A stretch of 64,000 nt of DNA from assembly GCF_011745365.1 (NCBI RefSeq), contig NW_024468910.1, forward strand, positions 3,996,068 through 4,060,067, written 5' to 3'. Below are positions 33,305 to 43,795 of this stretch, piece by piece. This stretch comes from Cryphonectria parasitica EP155. Taxonomy: Eukaryota > Ascomycota > Sordariomycetes > Diaporthales > Cryphonectriaceae. Positions within the stretch are counted from its first letter, which is position 1; every line of letters begins with the position of its first letter. Below the pieces are notes generated by a model that searched no databases, was not told where the DNA came from, and worked only from the letters and a program-made list of their open reading frames with translations. A program made the position numbers and the translations under genes.

Positions 33305-34297
33305 TTAAGTCTCAATCTTCGTATACATGCTCAAACTGCCTAGCGGTGGCTTTACTATTTCTGCATTGGGCGCTGGGGCCTGCCTATCCAGTTGCCACTG
33401 CCAATGCAAGTCCCAATCCGCGCATCGCCTCAAATTCTCTTGAGTTGCAACTGGAGATTGATACTGCTCCCACCACTGGTGGGTAACCACGTTCGTATCA
33501 GCCTGGCATGTAACGTATTGCCGCAACGTCTCGATGCAATGGTCAAAATGACTGAGCCGCCGTTGAGGGTCCGGCATTTCAAGCCACACAACGCTACGAG
33601 TACTATAATACTCCGGGTGAAGACTTTGGTGTAGCAGGTAAAGGCAATGTAGGTGGTGGTGACTGGCAAGGTAGCTCATATACCCGCCGCTGCTCTCGGG
33701 AGGTAGCTTGACTGCTTCACGAGGTGAACCGCCCGCAAGGATCAGTTCTTCCTCGCTAAGACTCATCATACCAACTGGCCGACAGAAACTCTTTAGCCTG
33801 CAAGCTTTCCCGCAGATCTAGAAAGGGTTGTTCTCACCACGCAATAAGTTTGTCCAGTTGCCATCAACATATTCGAGGGGTTGATAAATGCTCGGGCGAA
33901 ATGGCGACCATTTGGTATGATTAAATTGCGTGACGCGAGATCCTGGCTTGGTAGCTCGAAGAGCAGGTGCTATGTTTCATAAGTTTACCAATTGATCTTG
34001 ATGGTTTCGAAGCCGAGGTTGCAACTCACAATAGTAATAGTACTGCTCAACATCGCTGCTGCATTCACATTGCTGATTCCAGACAGTCGCTATGCAGGAG
34101 AGCAGCACAGCAGCAAGCAGCATGTTGACAATGTACTGGACTTTGTAATTCCTTGAGACTCTGGAATAGCAAGACAATTGCTTTGAACAGTCGTTTGGTT
34201 CGGAATACTCCCGAAGAACACGAAGAAGAGACTCTGTATCCGCATTGTTGATGTCCTCCTCCAAGGTCTCGTTTAACACTCTATACTCTCTCTCCAT
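33305..34297 (-). CDS. UstYa family protein (DUF3328)
   Basis: UstYa-family proteins are membrane-anchored oxidases or cyclisation factors found in fungal ribosomal-peptide (ustiloxin-like) and other secondary-metabolite clusters. The model has three exons on the minus strand: 34297-34030, 33969-33838 and 33774-33305, with introns of 60 and 63 bases. Both introns have GTGAG donors and phase-1 joins, giving 289 residues. Residues 54-73 (QYIVNMLLAAVLLSCIATVW) form the usual single N-terminal anchor. Exon 2 contains the EYVDGNWTNLLRG region. Exon 3 holds the two diagnostic metal-binding-type motifs, HHLHC at 173-177 and HFDHC at 209-213, the latter followed by IETLRQYVTCQADTNVV. All family hallmarks are present and uninterrupted, so the gene looks functional. 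No precursor peptide, P450 or other cluster gene was recognised beside it. The neighbour is a decayed retroelement, suggesting an accessory locus. Confidence 0.88.
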
Positions 34298-35077
34298 AGC
34301 TACTCTTGGTCAAATGTGAAGATGGTTTCTGGTTTGAAAAAGCTTTATGGGGTTTAGGAGTAAGTAGATGTAGGAGTAGGACAGTAAGGCAATATCTGAT
34401 GACATTCAAGCAGTGTGCTCATTTGTATCAGGGGGTCACAAGATATAATGGGTACAGCCAAGACAGTGTACCGGTGATCACTTTTGCAATAGTTACGAAC
34501 CCATTAGCTCAGTGTTCTAGCCACACCCTTGACACGTAGCTGGCACTCGGTTGTACCCACTATATTTCATGACACAGGGGAGACTTATTCTAGACATATC
34601 TTTCAGATCCTACTATCTGGAAGTGGTGAAGCAGGATTTAGATGACTTGCTTGGAAAGACAGGTCTTGATTAAGCACGCTCTGGATATTAGTGTCAAAGC
34701 CTAGCAGGATCAGGCAGCAGCAATATGGGGGCCAGTGGCAAAACAGGTGTGCATTCCAACCTTTGATATGATATAATGTGTAGTTATGCTTCGCTGTGAA
34801 GTCATTTCATACATCTCTGTTGGGCAGGATTGGCATTGAAACTTAATTGACGCATAAGAGAGCTTGAGCCCAGTCTGGACAGCCACCAATGAGGTAGGAA
34901 CAATTTGGGAAAAGGAAAAGAAGCAGAGCCTCGAGTGTCATGAGCAGAGAACTGATTGTTCGAACGCTAGTGGGCGTGAATGCGGGGGGAAGTATGTGTG
35001 TGCTTGTGTTGTTTTTTGCTTCCTTTCTTTCTCACTCTTTACTAGCTTGTCTTGAACAAAACCAACCTACACCGTAG
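34298..35077. other. Upstream region of the UstYa gene, no gene seen
   Basis: AT-rich sequence between the UstYa start and the LINE relic. No frame shows a domain or the repeated cores of a dikaritin precursor. Confidence 0.55.
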
Positions 35078-36241
35078 CTAGAAAATGATGGAGCGTTTGC
35101 CGCTCGAGATATAGTTCAGTAGGGCACGATGTTCTGGGGCGGAGACGGCAACATCTGTACCATTTCGAAAGCCCTTTGTCAGTCCGGGCCCAGTCTTTGC
35201 ATATGGAATCATCGAGAGCTGCACGACAGTAAGTTTCCAGCCCTTGAAAAAGTCGGCCCAGCTTTGCAGTCCATAGATCCTGTCTGTCCTGCTTTTGGCT
35301 AGCCTGTCTGCCGCCTCGTTGCCTGCAATATCCAAATGGTCGGGAGACCATTTGACCGCAATAGAGGCCAGCCTTGTCTCCCTTCTCCTCTTCAAAGAGG
35401 GAAATGTCTATTGAGATGAGTCACCTGGGCGGCCCTGTAACCCACTGATGACAGATGTATTGTCAAGGTAGACTATAATTGGGTCGTGTGATCTTGCAAT
35501 TTTGGTCGCCGCTTCCAGCTCTCGCCATGCCCCGACTGCCTCTGCATCATATACAGCTGCTGAATCATGCAAAGCTCCAGAGCCTTCTTGGATGGTTGTA
35601 GAGCCAGGTCCTTCCCAGATGGCATGGCCATTTTCCACACCATCCGTCCCTTTGGAGCCATCAGAGAAGATTGTGATTGCTGATGAGATTGAAGACTTTA
35701 TCCATTCTTTGAAAGCTTGTGCAACCTTGCCTTTCGGCATGGCCCCGGTGGGGTCCGAAATGCAGCTGAGATGGTAAGTCAGTTGAGTTAGGACAATGCG
35801 GTCCGGTTTTGTATGCAACCGAAGCAGCGGCCACGACCACTTTCGTCGCCGGGGGCGCCCAGTAGCGCCAAGTCCAGCAAAGAAGCAGGAGGAGGATCCA
35901 CAGAAAAATGATTTCCCTGAGCAGTCGCTATTCGACATGGCCGGCAACCATGACCGGCGAGCCGTTGGGTTCAAGGCCAACAGGTGGACGGACTCCGAAC
36001 CAAGCGGCATGCCTTTATTGACTACCAAGTGTTGCGAGGTGTGTCGCCAAGACTGGTCACCGTTCGACGGCGTGGGGCCGGATCCCAGAATGGATTGTGT
36101 GGTTCTCTTGGCAGTGTATCTCAATCCGGCCAAGACAGCAGGATCGACAGTGCGTTGCTCGTAAGGCTGATTTGCGCCAAACTCAGAATGCGTGGGCTTC
36201 GCTGGACCACTTGTACTGCGCGTCAACTCGATATGCAGCAC
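35078..36241 (-). pseudogene. Decayed LINE (Tad-like) ORF2 fragment with RNase H domain
   Basis: The C-terminal part of a non-LTR retrotransposon polyprotein. One minus-strand frame from 36241 encodes an RNase H-like domain: an Asp in IFSDGSKG, a Glu in YDAEAVGAW and an Asp in VYLDNTSV. It then meets one TAG at 35408-35410. After the stop the same frame continues with VKWSPDHLDIAGNEAADRLAK, which carries the fourth acidic residue. No reverse transcriptase or endonuclease sequence was found upstream, so the copy is truncated as well as interrupted. The single stop is a CAG-to-TAG type change, which would fit repeat-induced point mutation but does not prove it. The segment ahead of the RNase H core is of uncertain frame. 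Confidence 0.8.
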
Positions 36242-37559
36242 TATTGCCAGATGAGCAGGTGAGGTAGCGTATCGCTACAAACGAAGGGGAAAGAAGGAGA
36301 AGAAGAAGAAGAAGGGAAAGGATGCCACGGATGAACAAGAAGCTTCCTGGAGCCTCGAGCAAGATTAGTGTCTCAGGGATATCTTGTCACGGCTGGCTTC
36401 CTGCTCGAGGCACCATCGTGACTGCAATAATTTGGCCATGTCTAGAAGGCGGGTGAACCTCGTTCACATCTATCGCCGCCTGTCACGGGTGAGCACCGGC
36501 GCTGTTCGCTATGGAAGACAATTGCCTCCTGATCCCTGGGGAAAAGCCCTGTCGTCGTGGGGAAACACTTCTGGGGGGGGGGGGGGGTCTTCTCGATCAG
36601 CAACAGCAGAGCCCATTTCGAAATAGGGCAGCTAGCGACCTTGATAGGTTGGTGAGAATCTCGATGATGAAAGCTTCAGATTAGCATCGTCTACCTGGTT
36701 CGACTAAGCTCTACAGCATGAAACTGCTGCAGCTGTACTCGGTGGCAGGAGGGCAGATAAAGCCAGACGTGCATGAGGCAGGGGTGCCGCTCGAACCGTA
36801 TATTTTGCTGATGAGACCAAACAATTGGTCGCGGAGGCTAGCGTGGAAAAGGAAAAAAAACACAGGCTGACGAGAAATCTGCTTTCAGGAAGGAAACTTG
36901 TTAGAAGTAGAGGAACGACTACGTGAGTGATCTGGTCAGGAACTCGATTGGTACTGTGATGAGGAAAGAGCAGGTGCGGCTGAGGTAGCCTATTGTGGCT
37001 GCCATTTTTGACTGAAGCCAAGCAGTCCACTGAACCTGGTGATGCGCAACCAGTCTCAGGAAAGCGTGAGACATGAGCACTGTTGAGTTCTCGATCACTG
37101 TTTGTGGCTGCAAACAGATGAGAAGTCGAGCTCTTTGCACGAGGAATGGAAAGTTGGCCTCGACGGTTTGACTCGCGTCATTAGTCTGTATGTTTGACTG
37201 GCTGACGACGCAAACTCGTGTCGAATATCTCGGATCATAGGGACAGTGGGACGGAAGCACCAGAAAAGATGATCAGAACAGCAACGCTGAATTGGACTGG
37301 GCATATCTATCCTCCAATCTTATCAGACCAAAGAAAGCCTCGGTGCTGGTTTCACCCGAGACAATCCATCCCGTAAACTCCAAATGAGACAAATTATGGG
37401 ATATCACATCCGCATCCTCTTCCTCCATATATTGTAATCTGATTCTCCCATAATCCGTGCTGCAAAACCCAGAAAACTCATGGCCAACAACTGATGTGTT
37501 GCCTGTTTCGTTGTGTAGGTTGTCGAATCGATACGAAGAATGGCTTTATTCAGTTTCGT
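36242..37559. other. Intergenic region, no supportable gene
   Basis: Contains a GAA run (about 36296-36315), a poly-G run (about 36577-36588) and short frames of chance appearance. It may include more degraded retroelement sequence, but nothing is recognisable. Confidence 0.55.
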
Positions 37560-37853
37560 CTAGCAGCATCCGCAAGACTCGGTGATGCCGCAGCAGTCAA
37601 TGGACTCGCCGCAGCCACCACGGAGGCTGACATCGGACGACATTGGCTCCTCGACAGCCTTTATTGCACAGAATGTGTTAGAAGAAATAGAACAAGGCTC
37701 GAAGACAAGTTTATTCGGCTTGGCACAGAAAAGAAACGGGCGTCTTTGCGCGACTGAAAGGAGAGGCAAACCTACAGGCTGCTGGGAAACGACCTCACCG
37801 GCTGGGAGAGCCTCCATGGCGATCTGCTGGCTGGGAGCTTGAACCTCAGGCAT
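37560..37853 (-). CDS. Small cysteine-rich protein (58 residues, two exons)
   Basis: An acidic Gln/Pro-rich N-terminus (MPEVQAPSQQIAMEALPAGE) is joined to a cysteine-rich tail (SLRGGCGESIDCCGITESCGCC). Exon 1 is 37853-37776 and exon 2 is 37658-37560, with a 117-base intron (GTAGGT ... AATAAAG) joined in phase 0. The intron is a multiple of three and has no in-frame stop, so its retention would give a 97-residue form instead. There is no signal peptide, so the product is probably intracellular or membrane-peripheral. Paired Cys residues at the C-terminus recall small fungal Cys-rich proteins thought to sit at membranes or bind metals, but I cannot assign a family. Upstream on the minus strand (about 37860-38040) is a plausible promoter. 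Exon choice is inferred from splice consensus. Confidence 0.55.
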   Translation of the reverse strand: MPEVQAPSQQIAMEALPAGEVVSQQPVGLPLLSVAQRRPFLFCAKPNKLVFEPCSISSNTFCAIKAVEEPMSSDVSLRGGCGESIDCCGITESCGCC

Positions 37854-40800
37854 TTTGATGACGTCTGTGGGAAGGAGGAATGGTTTGTGAGAGATGGATT
37901 GTTGAGTCTCCGAAGACAAAAGAGACCAAGATAGATTGCTTTGAAGGGCGGTATCACTAGAGGTTGTGGTAAAATAAAATTGTAAATCGATCGGGAACAC
38001 AAGAGGAAAATGTCTGGGAGGATGAGCCAGCTTTTATGCTGGGAGATTGGGGGTGTGTGACGTCTCTCTCTTCCCATCCTTCTCGAACTCGCCAGCACCG
38101 CCAGCCCAATACTTACCCTCAACTCATTGACGTTAGGTTCACGATCCACAGACGATCCCATGCATGAAGAGGGATCCCCGTTCGATTCCCCACTCCCCTT
38201 CGCTCCCCACCGCGCCTTGCCCCTCATAGGCCAGGCAGGCCCCTGTATGGCCCCTCATGCACGATTTGATGTCATCGTCCCTTCCGGCGGGCCAACCAAG
38301 AGCCTCTGTGGCACCACCCGTAGCCAGTCAACGCTGCGCCCTGAGCGTGCATGCAGCAACTTGACTGGACCTGCATCTTGTGTGTCGTATCGCGACTCGT
38401 TCCCTCGTCTCTCCAGGGCGGGCGCCTTGTCTGCAAGTAGCAGCAGATTGCTGCATCAGCAAGCAGCACCGGGGAGGGAGGAAGGCTTGACCTCACCGCC
38501 GTTTTGGTGACGGGCTTGTAGTCTAGCCACCTCTTTCTTCTTTCCTTTTCCCCTCCCAGTCTGCCAGCCAGGTAAGCAGAGTAGCCACCCCATCCATCAT
38601 CCATGACATGCAGAGCCAGCTAGGAAAGGTCCCGGACTTCAGCCACATTCCCGAAGGAAACCACTCGAAACAGCTAGCTAGCGAAGGTCTGTACTGTGGG
38701 GCCTCGGTCTACAAACGGAAGACAGATAGGAAGAGAAAGAGAGCGAGATTGTTGACTCAGGAGGAACGCAGTTAGTCGGACGAACCTGGCACAGACCTGT
38801 TCATCCCCGAACCTTGGAGGAATGATCAGCCAATCCAGCTTGCCCACACACGTACCGGCGACTTATCGACCCAAGGTGCTGTGGGGACCAGAGGCCAACA
38901 AGAGGTGCAGAACGTTGTGTGTACAGGACCCATTAGGTGGAGATGAAATGGCCCAGAAGGCTGGTTCCTTTTTTCTTTTGAGGCTTGGACGTGCACAGCA
39001 ACCCATCGCCTATGGCTGCTGTGGTGTCTCTATCTGTGACGGCCCAAGATTCTAACGATTGGGAATCGGAAAATCCGGGGCAGTTATGCGCTGGTCGGTC
39101 GAGCTGAAAAAAGGGTAGCTTATGGTCAGATTGGCCGTCGCAGGAACAGCTTCGAAAGGCGGTCTTATTACTTCTGGGGGGAGCCAGCTGCATGGCCCCG
39201 TCCATAAAGCTACCATGATACTTTAATCCCTTTTTAGAGACCAGCAAACCAGGTCTAGGAGTGACCCCATGCGAAGGGAACATCCATGCCCGCCAGAGTA
39301 TCTGGCATTGGAAGGTTCTGCACACGCACACACACCCCACACACCCTGCTCTCCCAGCAAATGCCTCAGTCTTCATGATGGCCCTGGAATGGAATCTGCC
39401 TCTGCAAATAGATGTGGCAACCGTCTGTGGGTGAGGCCACCTAGCTTGGACTTGCCACCGCCCCATTACGAGCTGCGTCGACGTAATCCCTACGCCAGTT
39501 GGCAGGCACGGGGCCTGAGTATGGATATGAGGCGCTGAAGCGACGCCCAATACTGCCCATCGAGAGCGTCTCTCTCTCATGGGCCCAGAGCACACCACTA
39601 GGCTAGGAAGAGTAAGTAAACAGAACGAGTCATTGAAGACGAAGGAAAAAGAAAGAAAGCAAAGATACTATTGAAACAGGACGGGAAGACAGAGCGAAAT
39701 TGGATAGTAGCATCAAAAAGCTCAAACACTGTCATCTTGGGTTCCCATCGCAACGAGGTCATCTTCCTTTTTTGCCGAGCCAAGCTCCAGTACGGTTACA
39801 TACATCCCACCGTTGCCAAGCCCGTCACATAGTAGTCAGCTCCACAGCCAAGATTTTCTTCTTTCAACGTCTAACGGGATACAGGTACACATAGTATAGT
39901 GTAGTATATCCTCTCCTCTCAAATTGAGACATTTGACTCATGATGTAAGAGCATCCCCCCCGATTGGGACTTATTTCAATGGATTGGGCGGGAGCCCAAG
40001 GGCTGGGATCGATACGAACAATTCAGGCTGCGTGTAGTAATCGGGGTGTTAATATGCATCCGGTAGATTTCGAGGTGACGAGATGGGGATGGAGACCACC
40101 CGAACACTGGCAACTGGCTAGACCAAACAGCTGGGGGATGCCATTCTCAACTAGGAAATGGTTCAACCGCCAAGCTCAACCACCAAGATTTGACTGCCGC
40201 AGGCTTAGTGAGCAACCCAAGCTTGGATTCTACTAACATGGTAAGCACGATGGTAAGTACGGGCGAGAGATGAAAAGATGACACAAACATGCAAGTCTGA
40301 GGCCCCTAAACAGCATGAAAGACCCTGGACAGACAACGATGATTATAACCTGATACCACCAAATTGCCAGTGTAGGTCTCTTGTGGTGGCTGGAGTAGGC
40401 GCTGGAGCCAAGAAACGCCGGCTTCGTAGGCACTCACTCATTTTAAGGTAGTGGGATCGATCTGCGATAGCACAAGGACCCCTACTGCTACCACCACCAC
40501 CACCACCACCACTAAGCCTGGAAGAAGCAGAGGCTACAGTGGCTGCAGAGGTTGCAGAGGCTATCACAGCCACGGATGGCTCCATGGCTCCCTTCCTGTC
40601 TGACACGAGAATATGGCGACAGTAATCAATCAATCAGTCAGCTTGCAGGGTGATTACATCTCTTTCTCGCCCCCCATTTGCTGCTCACCGTCTCACCCTG
40701 ACTTTTCTTTTGCAGAATACGAGCTGCCGTTCTCACCCCAGTGTTTACACCGGCCTCCTTCATATCAAGGGTCGATCGATAGTGGCCATCATCAGTCAAT

Positions 40801-41804
40801 CAGTTGCTCTGCTTTACATGCTAATGACCTGCCAAGCTCCTTATCCATCGTCCTCCACAGTTTCCCCCATGCTCCCCCACACCAGCAACCAATCGGTTCA
40901 GACGACCCAATTGGCGAACCCTGCGTTTCCCTGATCGTCCCATCCACCAGAGCTGCAACTTAATTTCCATGCTTCTTCTTTGCGGTTGCCTGCCACAGAC
41001 AACATAACTTTAATTTGTGCCATCACGGAGTCTGAACGGCTTACCTATGATCCCCCGATCCCTCTTCCATCTTATTCGCTTGACGTTCAATCCTACCACC
41101 ACCCATCATCGATTAGGGCAATTGTCGTCTGTCTCGTCGCTTTGCACGAACCCGAGCTCTCGGCTTTGGCGCTGCCCTAATTCTAGACCCTCCATCTAGA
41201 GACAAAGGACAACCCGCGCGCCGTGTGGTCGGCCCCCTCCCTAGCTTTGTCCCGTGCGACCTCGACATCCCTTGCGCCGTCTATTGCTGCCTTCTCAAAA
41301 CGCTTGTGGCCCGTTGTGTTACCCCACGTCGCAGCAGGAGAGAAAAAAAAGAAGAAGAAAAAAAAAAAGGCTCGAAACTCAAGCTACTAAGTTTCTACCT
41401 GGAACGACCGCTCCCGTCGACCGCGGCTCGGATCCGAAGTTGCAAACACGCTACATCCTTGCGCTTACTGTGTATAGCGCATTGCACCTCAAAGTCGGGC
41501 TCACCCACACCACCACCACTATCCCTTCTTCTTCTCCCTCTCCCTAAACTGCTCCTAGGCGGCACATCCAGAAGGCACACTCTGCCCTCTGGTGCGCTGC
41601 GACCTCGACTGCCCAACCTGGCTCCCTCAAAATCATCTGCCAGGTCTTCCGCCGCCGAGGACAGGCCCAAGGCATCACATCACCGGCGGCGCTCCTCAGC
41701 CTCTCCTGCTGCCGGTCTCCGGATCTCACTGGGTGGCCAGGGCAGTAACCTTTCCGGCAGACAGGCGAACAGGCTCCAGCCTGGTCAGCTGTCTCCCATT
41801 CCAG
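37854..41804. other. Long intergenic region, no supportable gene
   Basis: About 3.9 kb with overlapping short frames on both strands, none with a domain. It includes a GGT/CCA trinucleotide run at about 40491-40513. The right end, from about 40640, is pyrimidine-rich and is probably promoter and first leader exon of the GT34 gene. Confidence 0.5.
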
Positions 41805-42163
41805 GTATGTGTCAGTCAGTTGTGCTGTATGGTGCATGGGGCATGATGCATGTTGTGTGTGCTGTGTGGGTGTGCCACAAGGCGTGGGGGGGGGGGGGGG
41901 GGGTCGAGGACGGGCCACTTTGCACAGTCGACCATGTGGTGGGTGTGTGGCTCTCAGGAATGCAACACAGGTCATGACCTCGTGTTGCTTCCCGCTCTGC
42001 TCTCCTTGTCCTGGCATGCACGGCTGAATGGGAACTCTCCGACCGGGAACCCGCCCACCCACACTCGCTATTACCCCCCCTTCCGCTCACCGGCAGCTTA
42101 GACAAACCTTGAACCGACTGATTGACTGACTATCTGCTTCTTCTTGTTGGGGGATATACACAG
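41805..42163 (+). other. Probable 5' UTR intron of the GT34 gene
   Basis: A GTATGT donor at 41805 and an ATACACAG acceptor ending at 42163 bracket a 359-base segment just upstream of the GT34 start codon. The flanking exons would join in an open frame, but the upstream part has no ATG, so it is more likely leader than coding. An 18-base G run lies inside at 41886-41903. Confidence 0.45.
41886..41903 (+). repeat. Poly-G run of 18
   Basis: An uninterrupted run of 18 G on the coding strand within the probable leader intron. It can form G-quadruplex structures in the transcript and is prone to length change and sequencing error. Confidence 0.85.
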
Positions 42164-42180
42164 GCACTCCCGGCTTTCCC

Positions 42181-43795
42181 ATGACACTCTCCCGGAGTCC
42201 CTCGCCCGCCCCCGGCGGAGGCTGGTCCAGTCCGGGTCTCAACATCTCCACGAGCGGTCGGTCGAGCCCAGCGACGGTCTACACGGCGGCCAATAGCGGC
42301 AACAACAACAAGGCACTGTGGGAGTCGTCGCACACAAGAAATATGGGGGCCAGAGGCTACCCTGCGTTCGAGACGCAGAACCAAGGCTTCTTCCAGAGAC
42401 ACATGCGCCGCATATCCAACAGCCTACCACGCTTCAACACGAATACACACTACGCAGAGAAAGAGAAGCTGCAGAGGGGGAGGTGGTCGCCCGCGCCGAC
42501 GCTACCTGTGTATGGAAGGCTGAGGAGTGTCGCTGGGCGCATCGGTCGCAGGGCAAAGCTGCGCCTGCTCTTTGTCTTCCTCCTGTTATTCGCCATCTGG
42601 ATTTTCTTCCATTCTCGTACGTTGTTGTCGCATGAGTCTATCTTCCTTCCTTCCCTCCCTAGCCCGATCTGGACGTCTTGCGGGGGAAAAACAACTAACC
42701 TGACTTGAACCTGCCCGCAGCTTTACTATTCTACTGGCGGCGAAAATCATGGCTTGGTGGTGGGGAGAAGTACGTGATCATATTGGGGGCCAACGTCGGC
42801 GGGGGTGTCATGGAGTGGAAGGGCGCGAGGGAATGGGCGATTGAGCGCGACAGCCTGCGCAACAAGAAGAAGTACGTTGCCAACTGGGGCTATGAGCTAG
42901 AGGTGGTAGACATGAGCACCAAGAAGCGCTATGCGCACGAGTGGAGGGAGAGCTGGGAAAAGGTCGATTTTGTCAGGAATGCGCTCAAGAAGTACCCAAA
43001 GGCCGAGTGGTGAGTGTGTCTCCTTCATTCTGGCCTGGGCTGGCCTGAGCTGGCCTGGGCTGTGACCCTGCTACGCCTCTAATTTGCTCGCTCGCTCTCT
43101 CTTCCTTGGCTGACCGCGAACGTAACTACAGGGTGTGGTGGCTCGACCTCAACAGCTACATCATGGAACCTGGCTACTCCCTGCAGAGTCACATGTTCAA
43201 GGAGCTGGACAAGCATGTCTACCGGGACATCAACGAGTACAACCCTCTCAACATCACCCACCCGCCGACGGACATTTACCTGGACGAGGAGATGCGCAGC
43301 TCCGTCGGCGACGGCGACATCAACTCGGTCAACTTCATCCTCTCGCAGGACTGCGCAGGCTTCAACCTGGGGTCCTTCTTCGTCCGGCGCAGCGCCTGGA
43401 CGGACCGCCTGCTCGACGTGTGGTGGGACCCGGTCGCCTATGAGCAGAAGCACATGGAGTGGGCGCACAAGGAGCAGGACGCCCTGGAACAGCTGTACCG
43501 CAATCAGCCCTGGATCCGCGCCCACACCGGCTTCATCCCCCAGCGCATGATCAACAGCTTCCCGCCCGGCGCGTGCTCCGACGTCGGCAACAGCACCCGC
43601 GTGCACTATAACCAGCACGATCGCGATTTTGTCGTCAACATGGCGGGCTGCGAGTGGGGTCGCGACTGCTGGGGCGAGATGTACAATTACCGCGAGCTGA
43701 GCTACTACCTGAACCGGTCGTGGTGGGAGCGGTTCAAGGAGGACCTCGTCGCCGTGGTCATCTACAAGATCACGGGCAAGAAGCTCAAGCTTTGA
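42181..43795 (+). CDS. mnn10: GT34 mannosyltransferase, Mnn10-like Golgi subunit
   Basis: Probable subunit of a Golgi alpha-1,6-mannosyltransferase complex that extends N-glycan outer chains. There are three exons, 42181-42616, 42721-43009 and 43132-43795, giving 462 residues; the phases (1, then 2) match exactly. The start, MTLSRSPSPAPGGGW, matches the usual N-terminus of this fungal subfamily. A type II anchor lies at about residues 126-145 (LRLLFVFLLLFAIWIFF). The GT34 core follows: KYVIILGANVGGG, KYVANWGYELEVVD, HEWRESWEKVDFVR, then WVWWLDLNSYIMEP. Next come the FNLGSFFVRRSAWTDRLLD and EQDALEQLY blocks and a late CEWGRDC. The residue after LDL is Asn where many GT34 enzymes have Asp in the DxD motif. 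A GH125 mannosidase gene lies 2.4 kb downstream. Confidence 0.88.

Noticed and set aside
38933..39598. 221-residue minus-strand frame
   Set aside because: Residue composition is chance-like, no domain or splice partner is visible, and it lies in DNA with equally long frames on the other strand.
41225..41804. In-frame N-terminal extension of the GT34 protein through the leader exon
   Set aside because: The frame joins in phase but has no ATG, and homologous proteins begin at the MTLSRSPSP position.
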